Source of the DNA: Abyssisolibacter fermentans
Lineage (GTDB): Bacteria > Bacillota > Clostridia > Tissierellales > MCWD3
Direction: 5' to 3'
Assembly (NCBI RefSeq): GCF_001559865.1
Contig: NZ_LOHE01000049.1
Coordinates: forward strand, 1 to 64,000
Length of the DNA: 64,000 nucleotides
Every line of letters starts with the position of its first letter. Positions within the stretch are counted from its first letter, which is position 1. Below the pieces are notes generated by a model. That model was given only the letters and a program-made list of their open reading frames with translations. It did no database searches and had not been told where the DNA came from. This document shows, one piece after another, positions 35,786-44,405 of this stretch. The position numbers and the translations under genes are program-made.

Positions 35786-36681
35786 ATTTGCACCTCACTT
35801 TTAAAAAAGTCATAGAGAGAATTTTCTCTGGTCTGAATGTCTGCAATTTTGATTTGATTGTTAAAAAGAATATTGAGAACTTCATTAAGTAAGTTCATTT
35901 CAACAAATTCAATTTTATCACCATTAATAATTTTAATCTTTCCTTGAAAATCTTTCATCAGAATAGACTGTATTTGTTTTGAAATCATTTCTTGGCAAAC
36001 TATAGTATATGTGTTTTTGTATAAAAACACATCGTCAAATACCTTTTTCCCATTATTAATCATAACTACTCTATCACATATATCACTAACATCATCTAAA
36101 TCATGACTAGAAAATAAAACCCCTGTTTTTTTGTCTTTTGCTTTCTCTACAATAACTCGCTTTAACATCTCTTTTCCCAATGGATCTAGTCCAACAAATG
36201 GCTCATCCAAAATTAAAAATTGCGGTTCATGAAGTAAGGTTTGAGCTAAACCTAAACGTTGTTTCTGACCAAAAGAAAAACTTTTTACATAGGACTTCTT
36301 TTTTTCTTCCAAACCTACCAACTTTAAAGTACTATCCACTCTATTCTTTATTATATTTTTATCTTGAATACCGGATGCCTTCATTAACAACACTAAATTA
36401 TCGTAAGCATTTAAATAATTAAAAAAACTCGCTTGTATAAGTATGCCGAATTCGTTCAAACGAGAATTTTTACATAAAAGATTCTCTTCTTTGTACAGGA
36501 TTTTGCCTTTATCAGGAGTAATATTTCCTGCTATACAATTTAGAAGTGTGGTTTTTCCAGCTCCATTCTTTCCAATTAATGCAACAATTTCTCCAGCTTT
36601 CACATCAAATGATACATTATTCAATGCTTTATTTTTTTTATAACTCTTAGATAAATTTTTCACCTCAAAAAGTGCCATCAT
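35782..36681 (-). CDS. ABC transporter ATP-binding protein (bacitracin/lantibiotic type)
   Basis: 299 residues. Walker A GKNGAGKTT (about 37-45), Q-loop GILIQASFF, signature SFGQKQRLGLAQTLL (about 138-152), Walker B FLILDEP (about 157-163) and the H-loop SSHDLDDVSD. A C-terminal extension of about 80 residues is typical of the BcrA/drug-resistance class. It precedes and overlaps the permease gene. The ribosome site AGGAG lies five bases before the first of two adjacent ATGs. Confidence 0.88.
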   Translation of the reverse strand: MMALFEVKNLSKSYKKNKALNNVSFDVKAGEIVALIGKNGAGKTTLLNCIAGNITPDKGKILYKEENLLCKNSRLNEFGILIQASFFNYLNAYDNLVLLMKASGIQDKNIIKNRVDSTLKLVGLEEKKKSYVKSFSFGQKQRLGLAQTLLHEPQFLILDEPFVGLDPLGKEMLKRVIVEKAKDKKTGVLFSSHDLDDVSDICDRVVMINNGKKVFDDVFLYKNTYTIVCQEMISKQIQSILMKDFQGKIKIINGDKIEFVEMNLLNEVLNILFNNQIKIADIQTRENSLYDFFKSEVQI

Positions 36682-36725
36682 TCTATCTCCTCTTCTTTAT
36701 TTCTTTAATCAAGTAACTATTTTTC

Positions 36726-37148
36726 TTATTCCCTAATTATATTTTTCAATTGATTTAAACAAAGCTCAACTTCCTTATAAGCGTCTTTGACAATTTCAAT
36801 ATTCTCCTTAATTTTTCCTTGCACATAAATATTCCCAATCATTCCCAATAGATAATCTGTTATCTTAAGTTTCATAGTCATGAATTCAAAACTTGATTCA
36901 GAAATAGACATAGTTTTTAATTGATTTTGAAAAGAAATTATTGCGTTCTCGGTTTCTCTAGCAATAACTTCACTTTTTTTCATCTTACGATGCTTAATAA
37001 GAGTAGGTAGTAAATCTTTACTAAAAATATCCATATAGCCCCATTTTTTTATACTTTCTAAATGACTTTGCAAATTTTCCAAATGTTCTAGAGCTTGTTG
37101 CCCAGTAAGTATAGCCATTTCTAAATCCTTTGCTTGAATATATTTCAT
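36726..37148 (-). CDS. Small helical protein of the ABC/two-component locus, unknown function
   Basis: A 140-residue, all-helical, Lys/Glu/Leu-rich protein; I do not recognise a named domain. The start is set at ATG 37148, nine bases after AAAGGAG; the GTG eight codons earlier lies within the ribosome-site region. It sits 44 bases before the ATPase gene and after the kinase gene, so it probably belongs to the same transcription unit. A cytoplasmic regulator or adaptor is one guess; no membrane segments or signal peptide are visible. Confidence 0.6.
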   Translation of the reverse strand: MKYIQAKDLEMAILTGQQALEHLENLQSHLESIKKWGYMDIFSKDLLPTLIKHRKMKKSEVIARETENAIISFQNQLKTMSISESSFEFMTMKLKITDYLLGMIGNIYVQGKIKENIEIVKDAYKEVELCLNQLKNIIRE

Positions 37149-37262
37149 ATTAACATCTCCTTTTTTTATCACTATTAACTCTATATTTATTATATAGACT
37201 TAAACGAAAGAAAACTCATCTCGTGCTATTTGATAACTTATTCGTGTTATTTGAATAAAAAT

Positions 37263-37292
37263 TAAGAGCACAAGTCATTCTCTTGCGCTCTT
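37263..37292 (-). terminator. Hairpin after the sensor kinase gene
   Basis: AAGAGCACAAG and CTTGCGCTCTT pair with one G-U/A-C change across a short loop, about 40 bases past the stop at 37333. It would separate the two-component genes from the ABC genes. Confidence 0.6.
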
Positions 37293-37332
37293 TCAAAATA
37301 TTAAAATCTTTATAATTTAAATTTTCTATCCA

Positions 37333-38622
37333 TTATTTCGGTATGTTATTGTTTAAAGTAATATGAACTTTGAAATGGTTGTTCTCTATTTCAACTGTTA
37401 CATCTCCATCATAAGATTCTACTATTTCTTCTATAATTTTAAGACCTTTGCCATGAAGAGAACTATCTTTTTTTGATGTTAGATATTGACCCTTTTTGTA
37501 TTGTAAATTTCTCTTTTCAAAGCAATTAATACAGTCAATAATTAGATAATCATTAACCATGCCTGTATATAATGAAATTTCTCTCTGTTGTTCGCTTATT
37601 TGCAAAGATGCTTCTATTGCATTGTCTAGTACGTTTCCATAAATGATACTCAAATCATACAATGGAATTGCTAGCTTATTCTTTAAATCAACATCTATAT
37701 CAACTTTTATATGATTTTGCATTGCTATTTCATATTTAGAATTTATCAACGCGGACAGTTCGGGCTGATTATGTATGTGTATAATAGAAGTAGCTACCAA
37801 TGGAACTTGTAATTCTTTCAAATACATTTTTAATCCTTCTATATTGTTTTCATTAGCTAAGTAAGAAATCATGGAAATATGATTTCTCATATCGTGTCTC
37901 AACTTTTGTAAATCTTCCATCTTTGTCTCTAATGCTGTAGCATAGTTATATTCTATTTTGTTTTGAGTCATTAAAGTAATTTTCTTAATAAATTCATTAG
38001 CTTTTGTGTAAATATCTTGAAACAAATTCATTAAAATCAAAAATAAAGATGTAATAAAGAACAGTAATAATATCAAACTCGTATTATTCATCTCTTTTTG
38101 TAACAACGATTGAATCAATAGGTAGTACACAATGATTCCACTGCACATTGCCAATATTATTCTTATTGTTATCGTTTTGTATTGATTAATATCAAAATAT
38201 AATATTTGTTTATTTTTTTTTATTTTAATAATTACAAAATAAATTAATATTCGCGAAAAAATATAACCTCCGATAAAAATAGGAGCTGCATAAATCTCAC
38301 TATTGAATCCCTCTACTCCATAGGTTAATAATACTGGAACAAAATTCAAAATACTCGATAATAAAACTATGCCTGTCCATCTAAAAAATTTCGATAGAAA
38401 GCTGCCTTCAAACAAAAAAGATATAACAAAAAATATAATAATATATAAAATAACTTGAATTAATGCAGCACCTTCTAATTGATGAAGAAAAGAGTCCATA
38501 GAAAAAGATATAAAACCAATCAATACTAGGAAAATCGTCCATCCATATTTTTTTTTATGATAAATAGATAAATATTCACTAAAAATAAATAAATCTAGTC
38601 CAACAGGTAGGATTATAGTCAT
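37333..38622 (-). CDS. GHKL sensor histidine kinase (AgrC/VirS-like)
   Basis: 429 residues: six or seven N-terminal helices (about 1-205), a dimerisation region with the phospho-acceptor motif LRHDMRNHISMISYL (about 242-256), and a C-terminal GHKL ATPase with N-box GNVLDNAIEASLQ and G-box HGKGLKIIEEIV. Kinases of this shape sense extracellular peptides in clostridia and staphylococci. The stop of the response regulator overlaps its start by four bases. No AgrD-like peptide gene was found beside it, so the ligand may be the locus's own substrate peptide or an outside one. Confidence 0.88.
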   Translation of the reverse strand: MTIILPVGLDLFIFSEYLSIYHKKKYGWTIFLVLIGFISFSMDSFLHQLEGAALIQVILYIIIFFVISFLFEGSFLSKFFRWTGIVLLSSILNFVPVLLTYGVEGFNSEIYAAPIFIGGYIFSRILIYFVIIKIKKNKQILYFDINQYKTITIRIILAMCSGIIVYYLLIQSLLQKEMNNTSLILLLFFITSLFLILMNLFQDIYTKANEFIKKITLMTQNKIEYNYATALETKMEDLQKLRHDMRNHISMISYLANENNIEGLKMYLKELQVPLVATSIIHIHNQPELSALINSKYEIAMQNHIKVDIDVDLKNKLAIPLYDLSIIYGNVLDNAIEASLQISEQQREISLYTGMVNDYLIIDCINCFEKRNLQYKKGQYLTSKKDSSLHGKGLKIIEEIVESYDGDVTVEIENNHFKVHITLNNNIPK

Positions 38623-39356
38623 TTCATCATTCCCCTTAATTTTTTCATGAACTTTTTTTTAGCTTCTTCACGTTTTTTTTGACTAATTCGAATTACTGTG
38701 TTATCACTCATAATAAAAGAACCATTATTATACTGATATACATTAATAAGGTTAACAATATAACCTTGATGACAGCGATAGAAATCCTGATTTAATTTCT
38801 CAATGAGATTATTCATAGTATCATATATAATATACTCATTGGATTTACAATGTATTTTACAAGTGTTTCTCAATTTTTCAATATATAAAATAGTTAATTG
38901 GTCAATAGATATTAAGCTTTTATTTATATTCACCAACAATTTATCTCTATCAATGTTATTAAGACTATTTCTATCATCAATATATTTAATTGCATTGGTC
39001 AACACTTCTTTAAACTTTTTCTTATTAATTGGCTTTGTTAAATAATGAAAAGGTCTATTATCATAAGCAGCTAAAGAATATTTTTCATAATTGGTGATAT
39101 ATATGATTAAAACGTCTTGATTCAATTGTCGTATGATTTCTCCAATTTCTAAACCTGATTTTTCAGGCATCTCTATGTCTAAAAAAATAATATTAAATAA
39201 TTTTTTATCGCTTTTTAACTGCTCCATTAATACCAGTGGACTTGTAAATGTCGTTATTTCACATAATAATTTTGAATCCTTAAGAAAATCTTCCACAAGA
39301 AATTCTTCTATAATAACTTGATGAGTATTATCATCACATATAGCTATACGGTACAT
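38619..39356 (-). CDS. LytTR-family response regulator (AgrA-like)
   Basis: 245 residues: receiver domain with acidic DD (about 9-10), the phosphorylated Asp in IIFLDIEMPEKSG (about 58), and Lys in YLTKPINKKKF (about 105). The C-terminal LytTR DNA-binding domain follows (IYIEKLRNTCKIHCKSNEYI ... FYRCHQGYIVNLINVYQY). It overlaps the kinase gene, so they form a two-component pair. Its targets may include the nearby ABC genes and perhaps the SBP-array boxes, but no matching site was confirmed. Confidence 0.9.
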   Translation of the reverse strand: MYRIAICDDNTHQVIIEEFLVEDFLKDSKLLCEITTFTSPLVLMEQLKSDKKLFNIIFLDIEMPEKSGLEIGEIIRQLNQDVLIIYITNYEKYSLAAYDNRPFHYLTKPINKKKFKEVLTNAIKYIDDRNSLNNIDRDKLLVNINKSLISIDQLTILYIEKLRNTCKIHCKSNEYIIYDTMNNLIEKLNQDFYRCHQGYIVNLINVYQYNNGSFIMSDNTVIRISQKKREEAKKKFMKKLRGMMK

Positions 39357-39985
39357 ATTTTATCTTACTCCTTTAATTATATAAAAATAGGCAATGAAAC
39401 GTTTATTTAGTATCCATTATAAATCCATTCGTTTATGTAATTTATACCTCTTATATTTTTAAATAGAAATTTCACCTCCATTATACCATTAATATTTATC
39501 TTATAGTATGCTACCATCAAATTTTATAATATTGATTACTTCTTTTACTATCTATCTCATTAAAAATACATTTAACTCATCTTAACTTAATTCTTTCGTT
39601 TCTATATAAAGATAGTATTAAATTTGCTTGACAATACACGGTGATAGGGACTTCAGTATAAATTAGGTTGTACAAATAAAAGAAAGTAACATTATATTAC
39701 TAATTACTTTCTTTATTACATACATCTTTTTTAACCTTTCAAGCATTTCAACAACTCTTTTAATTTGAAATAAAGTCTGATAAAAATTCATTGATTTGCT
39801 CTAGTAATTACATATCATTCATATGTTGACATAGAATAGCTGATATTATATTCTTTTATATTAAGGGAGGTAATATTATAATGCCTAGTTTGTCACAGAC
39901 AACTTTGAAGATATTAGTGTTAATATAAAAAAGCTCTGTATAGGCAAACAAGTTCAAGAAAGATTAATAAAGGAGACGATAAATC
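39357..39985. other. Spacer between divergent transcription units
   Basis: A hairpin at about 39678-39716 (AAAGAAAGTAA ... TTACTTTCTTT, 11 bp) is probably a bidirectional terminator. On the plus strand at 39835 there is TTGACAT and, 15-17 bases on, TATATT, a plausible promoter, then AGGGAGGT and ATG at 39881 starting a 15-codon frame (MPSLSQTTLKILVLI). In a second frame the reading DNFEDISVNIKKLCIGKQ (about 39896-40000) stays open and runs into the next gene, so a small frameshifted gene may once have been here. Confidence 0.45.
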
Positions 39986-40216
39986 ATGGACAAAAGAAAA
40001 TTTAAAATAATAAATATAGTAACTTATGTAGTAATATTTTTAATTCTAATTTTTAATATATGGCTTACTTTTTTTTCAGGTGCAATGGAAAGTCCTGATA
40101 GCAGTAATATAAGAATTTTCATTTATTCGGTATATGGAATACTTTTCGTTTTAGTAATAAATTTTATTCTAAGAAAAGTTCTAAAAAACCTAATTAATAA
40201 ATATAGCAAAGGATAG
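39986..40216 (+). CDS. Small membrane protein, unknown function
   Basis: 76 residues with two predicted helices: IVTYVVIFLILIFNIWLTFF (about 11-30) and IFIYSVYGILFVLVINFIL (about 44-62); termini basic. The ATG follows AAAGGAG at ten bases. I do not recognise a family. It is a plus-strand single gene divergent from the two-component genes; a promoter-like pair lies about 130 bases upstream. Confidence 0.55.
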   Translation: MDKRKFKIINIVTYVVIFLILIFNIWLTFFSGAMESPDSSNIRIFIYSVYGILFVLVINFILRKVLKNLINKYSKG

Positions 40217-40693
40217 AGTATATTTCAGTTAATTCATAGGCATATCGAACTGTTATGTCAATAATTTAATAAATTTCTAAACAGAAGGATGCTGTAGAGT
40301 ATTTAATTCTATGAATAATCTTGAATATTGTATAGCATAATAAGCCATGCATTTTAAGCAATTAGTCTAAAATCACATGACTTTTATTATAATTTTATGT
40401 TATAACAATAACAAAAGGGCACATAACCAGATATTTAATCTTAATTATATGTCCTTTGTTTTTGCTTACTAAGTGATCATTCTTAGATTTTATTTTTCTA
40501 CTCATGATTAATCTTGAAACATTTAAATACACCAAAACTCCCTGAGCTAACTAAATAAAGTCGCTTTACTCCAAACCTCACTCAATCCCTCACTACTATC
40601 TTCAACTAACTGTTCCTTATTCATTTAAGATAAATAAATTCGTAATAAAAATAGGATCATGGAGTAGTGTTCATGTCATTCTTTTCCTATTAA
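40217..40693. other. Spacer with a terminator-like hairpin and a dispersed-repeat relic
   Basis: An imperfect hairpin (AACAAAAGGGCACATA ... TATATGTCCTTTGTT) spans about 40409-40467. After it, 40468-40520 (ACTAAGTGATCATTC ... TCTACTCATGATTAATCTTG) is a diverged copy of the dispersed intergenic repeat seen at 58356-58780. Nothing coding is visible. Confidence 0.5.
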
Positions 40694-41830
40694 CTAAAAA
40701 CTTATGTGACCAACGTAAAAAAGTTTTAAACTAGATGTGCTTTCAACACCATCTGGACCTATTGGATAAATGTAGAAATTTACTCCATTGTAGTAACTTT
40801 CTGCAATTTCAGCTTCAATGTCAGTAACATTTTTAACAAATTCAATAGGCCCATAACTAGGGGTTAAAATACCACCACCATCAGGAAGTTGAATATAGAC
40901 ATTGTAACTAGATGCATGTAATACAGGATCCCAATTAACAATATATTTTTCATAAGTAAAGGAATATCTTACATTGCCACTTGCAGGAGCAGTTGAGAGA
41001 TCTGGTGTGTATGTAACAACAGTACCTGGACCTGTTTTATCAGCAAAGTCAACACCTCTAATTAAGAATTTTAATACTTTTGCATCTCTTGATGAGACAT
41101 CATGTCTAACATACTTATGTACGGAAACTCTTTCTATAAGCTTCCAATCAACGTCAAAGCCAGTTCCAGTTTCCATATATACGTTATAGTGATGCATGCC
41201 ATTTATCGCATCCCAAGTAATTGTATAATCTTTATTACTAGAATCATAAGAGACATTAATATTTGTAGGTTGATTTGGCAAACCACAATCACCAACAATT
41301 ACACAAGTTTCAATATTGGTGTCTAGATTGTTTGCAATTTCGATTTCAGCTCCAAACCCTATTTGTGAAGAAGGTGTAGTACCTGAAACAGTTATAGTTT
41401 TAGTAGCTCCTGAAGGAATACTTAATTTACTAGTATTAACTGATATATGGCTTATACCATATTTATTTTTAACCGATATATAAGCAGTTACTGATTTAGT
41501 ATTAGAATTATAAATAGAAATTTGTTTTGAAAAACTTTTATTACAAGGTAAAATTATGTTAATGTTGCGTGGAGAAATTGTTAATGGAAAATAAACACTT
41601 GCTATATCATTATTTTCTGAAAAATTTTCGCTATAAGCACAACTACTTAACTCAATGCCTTTTCGACTGACGCTAACTACATGATTTTCAAGAGTACCAT
41701 CATCAGTAGACTGTCTTATTTGAAAATCCGAATCAAACTGTGTAGAATTAATATCACTACCAGCCCACCCTATAGTGAAGCTTGATAAAATAAACATTGC
41801 AGCAAAACAACAAATAGCTAATTTTTTCAT
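40694..41830 (-). CDS. Secreted protein with fibronectin-III-like repeats
   Basis: 378 residues. Signal peptide MKKLAICCFAAMFILSSF (cleavage probably after GWA). A middle beta-rich segment (about 115-190) reads SIPSGATKTITVSGTTPSS. Two repeats near the C-terminus look like fibronectin type III (PTNINVSYD...YTITWDAI..HHYNVYME and the NVRYSFTYEKYIVNWDPV..SSYNVYIQ repeat). The ATG at 41830 follows GGGGG; thirteen open codons upstream are not used. A cell-envelope or secreted role; no enzyme motif seen. Confidence 0.7.
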   Translation of the reverse strand: MKKLAICCFAAMFILSSFTIGWAGSDINSTQFDSDFQIRQSTDDGTLENHVVSVSRKGIELSSCAYSENFSENNDIASVYFPLTISPRNINIILPCNKSFSKQISIYNSNTKSVTAYISVKNKYGISHISVNTSKLSIPSGATKTITVSGTTPSSQIGFGAEIEIANNLDTNIETCVIVGDCGLPNQPTNINVSYDSSNKDYTITWDAINGMHHYNVYMETGTGFDVDWKLIERVSVHKYVRHDVSSRDAKVLKFLIRGVDFADKTGPGTVVTYTPDLSTAPASGNVRYSFTYEKYIVNWDPVLHASSYNVYIQLPDGGGILTPSYGPIEFVKNVTDIEAEIAESYYNGVNFYIYPIGPDGVESTSSLKLFYVGHISF

Positions 41831-41984
41831 TTTTTTCCCCCTTTTATTATATTTAATAGTTAATTGCATAACTCTATACTATACATAATTTCAATGTTTA
41901 CGTGCTATCAAATAATTCAGTTTCCCCCATATGTTAGTTGTAAAAACTACCAATAGAGTTACTAGGGAATCATCTCATGTTTCT

Positions 41985-42130
41985 TTGAAGCGTGACTTCA
42001 AGAGTTCGTTTCTTCATCGCTCTTAAGTAGAGAACCAAAATCTACGATTTTGAGTGAATCACTTACTGCTAAGAACGCAGTGAGTAGTGAGCTTCTTATT
42101 CATTTCAAAACGAGCTCTTGTCGAAACCGT
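41985..42130 (-). repeat. Inverted-orientation copy of a dispersed intergenic repeat
   Basis: Shares AGTAGAGAACCAAAATCTAC, GTGAATCACTTACT and GAGTAGTGAGC with the repeats at 58356-58780, but in the opposite orientation and more diverged. No gene is seen in the rest of 41831-42600 apart from AT-rich spacer. Confidence 0.65.
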
Positions 42131-42626
42131 CAAAGATTATGAGATCGTTCCCCTCACCAAAAACTTATGAGCTAAAACATTAAAAGTTATCCACATTTTT
42201 TATATTTTAGTTTTGCAACTATCTATTATATTTAAATTGTTTGTATATATAAATAATATTACTAATGTTTATTATTGTCAATAAATATAATATTTTTGTT
42301 TATAGTCAAATATAAGAAGTATTTTTGTTGTCAAATGCTAATATATGTAATTTTACTGACTAAAGTCATGGATGGTATATTTAGTATTGTCATTTCAAGA
42401 TTTATAATTATTGCCTATTCCTTCTTTTATTCTTTTTTCTATTTCTTTTTGTGATATCATTCTCTTTCCAAAACATTTTAGTTCTCTAGCCATGATTATT
42501 CATTTTACAACTTATTTTTATTCTATATTTGATTAAAATAAAAACTCGTGATAACATGTAAAAAGAAAGTCAGTTAATAACAGATATAAATGAGCTTATA
42601 GAGCTTAAAAAACTAACTTCAAGCCA

Positions 42627-42803
42627 GAAACAATAGATGATTATGTAAGAATCAGAATGTCAAAGAAACAAACAAGGACTTTAAAAATAATGGCTAAAGC
42701 AAGAAAAATGATAGTAACAGAACTTATATGACATTACTTCAATACGTGAAAGAGACGAATATTGTATAAACAAGGTTTTAGAAAAAAATTTAAAAAGATA
42801 ATA
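42627..42803 (+). pseudogene. Frameshifted ribbon-helix-helix protein remnant
   Basis: The plus strand reads DDYVRIRMSKKQTRTLKIMA then KARKMIVTELI and stop; one frame over it continues ITSIRERDEYCINKVLEKNL. Put together it has the beta-strand, helix, turn and helix pattern of small CopG/Arc-like proteins. A stop and a frameshift break it. It lies just before the MFS gene and may have been its regulator. Confidence 0.5.
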
Positions 42804-42826
42804 ACACAAAAGAGGAGATATGATGG

Positions 42827-44059
42827 ATGTTTAAAGGACCTGAAAAAATAAGTAAAACTCAACTAATTTATTTTATTATTATTGCCTTAAGTGCACTTGG
42901 TTTAGGATTTAGCCACAATGTTATATCTAATTATTTCAAAGATGCTTATCAAATTACAGCTTATCAACGCGGACTTATTGAATTTCCAAGGGAACTTCCT
43001 GGGGTGCTTGTTATATTTATTATTGCTGCATTATCATTATTTTCAGATTTTCGTATTGCCATTGTAGCACAATTATTAAGCATAATAGGTATAGGAGTGT
43101 TAGGATTTTTTACTCCTCCATTTACAATTATGCTTATTTTCATTTTTATTAATTCTTCGGGAATGCATTTGTTTATGCCGGTAAAAGACAGCATAGGTAT
43201 GTCACTAATTAAGGATGAGAACATTGGCAAAAGAATGGGACAATATAAGGGCGTATCAATTACATTTACTATGTTAGCTGGAATATTAGTTTTTATTGGT
43301 TTTAGGGTTGGATTTTTTAGCTTTACAAGCAAAGTTAAATGGATATTTATTATATCCGCATCTATATTTGCAATTGTACTCATTCTACTTTTTGTTATAG
43401 AAAAACTAATTGGACAACCCATAAAAAGTAAGAAGTTCAATTTTGTTTTCAGAAAAGAATATAAGTATTATTATACTTTAGTAGTCATGTGGGGTGTACA
43501 GAAGCAAATAATGATTGTATACGGACCTTGGGTACTTATTGATATATTAAATAAAAAGACTGACACCTTAGCAGTTTTAGGTATAATAGGTTCTTTTATA
43601 GGAATATTTTTTATGCCTGCTGTTGGGAGATGGATTGATAGATTTGGTATTAAAAAACTACTCTATGCAGATGCTTTATCTTTTATATTTGTATATTTTG
43701 TATATGGACTATTGAGTGCAGGATTTAGTTCAGGAGCATTAGCTACCATAGGCATTCCTGTATTTCTAGCTTATATCTTGTTCATATTTGATAGAATGTC
43801 TACTCAGATGGGTATGATAAGAACTATCTATTTACGTTCTATAGCTGTGAAAACCTCTGATATCACACCTACATTATCCTTAGGTCTTAGTTTAGATCAT
43901 GCAGTTTCAATTATATGTGCTTACTTAGGAGGAATTGTTTGGAGCTTATGGGGTCCACAATATATATTCTTTTTGGCAGCATCTCTTTCTTTGGTTAACT
44001 TATATGTTGCTAGTAAAGTAAAAGAAGATAAAATAACTAAGTTAAGAAGTAATACATAG
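42827..44059 (+). CDS. Major facilitator superfamily transporter
   Basis: 410 residues and about twelve hydrophobic segments in two halves with a central loop (about 193-205, GQPIKSKKFNF). The second half has the MFS loop motif GRWIDRFGIKK (about 267-277). The RBS AGAGGAG lies about ten bases before the ATG. It resembles drug-efflux or sugar-type MFS proteins, but the substrate cannot be told. The only plus-strand gene in a minus-strand neighbourhood, with a decayed RHH regulator upstream. Confidence 0.8.
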   Translation: MFKGPEKISKTQLIYFIIIALSALGLGFSHNVISNYFKDAYQITAYQRGLIEFPRELPGVLVIFIIAALSLFSDFRIAIVAQLLSIIGIGVLGFFTPPFTIMLIFIFINSSGMHLFMPVKDSIGMSLIKDENIGKRMGQYKGVSITFTMLAGILVFIGFRVGFFSFTSKVKWIFIISASIFAIVLILLFVIEKLIGQPIKSKKFNFVFRKEYKYYYTLVVMWGVQKQIMIVYGPWVLIDILNKKTDTLAVLGIIGSFIGIFFMPAVGRWIDRFGIKKLLYADALSFIFVYFVYGLLSAGFSSGALATIGIPVFLAYILFIFDRMSTQMGMIRTIYLRSIAVKTSDITPTLSLGLSLDHAVSIICAYLGGIVWSLWGPQYIFFLAASLSLVNLYVASKVKEDKITKLRSNT

Positions 44060-44138
44060 CTTATAATATAAATATTGCAAAGCCTTTCATTTTAAAAATC
44101 CCCCTTCTTATTCAAACGCTAATATTTACCGTCTAAAT

Positions 44139-44390
44139 TTACCCCTTAGCATCAAGTCTTAAAGTATAAAACCTCCTTATCCACTCAGGTTGCTTCATTA
44201 CTTCATCTTTAATCTTTACAAGTATCTTCCTTCCGGTTCTCCTATCCTGCATAGCAAACAATCTCACCCTAGCATTAGAAGAACCGATGCACTTATTTTG
44301 ATCACCAAAAACCGTCCCTTTCGATTCGCGAACGAAAAGACAGACTGTTTTAACGCAGTCTGCCGTCCCCTTGTTTAAATCTCTAACCAT
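44139..44390 (-). CDS. Hypothetical short protein in a REP-like, higher-GC segment
   Basis: An 83-codon frame (LVKIKDEVMKQPEWIRRFYT and an Arg/Lys-rich middle) without a recognised domain. The DNA is less AT-rich than its neighbours. The end near 44270-44395 contains GTCCCTTTCGATTCGCGAAC and an exact inverted repeat CAGACTG...CAGTCTG, then GCCGTCCCCTTGTTT, a form common in REP sequences mobilised by RAYT transposases. The frame may therefore be incidental to a repeat. No ribosome site is evident. Confidence 0.3.
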   Translation of the reverse strand: MVRDLNKGTADCVKTVCLFVRESKGTVFGDQNKCIGSSNARVRLFAMQDRRTGRKILVKIKDEVMKQPEWIRRFYTLRLDAKG

Positions 44391-44405
44391 AAAACTTTGC
44401 GAATT

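Noticed and set aside
39881-39928. 15-codon frame MPSLSQTTLKILVLI as an AgrD-type signal peptide
   Set aside because: No cysteine or other thiolactone residue, no AgrB-like protease nearby, and a competing frame overlaps it.
42964-43440. 158-codon minus-strand frame inside the MFS gene
   Set aside because: Mirror of the transporter coding sequence, without a start signal; the MFS reading is clearly better.
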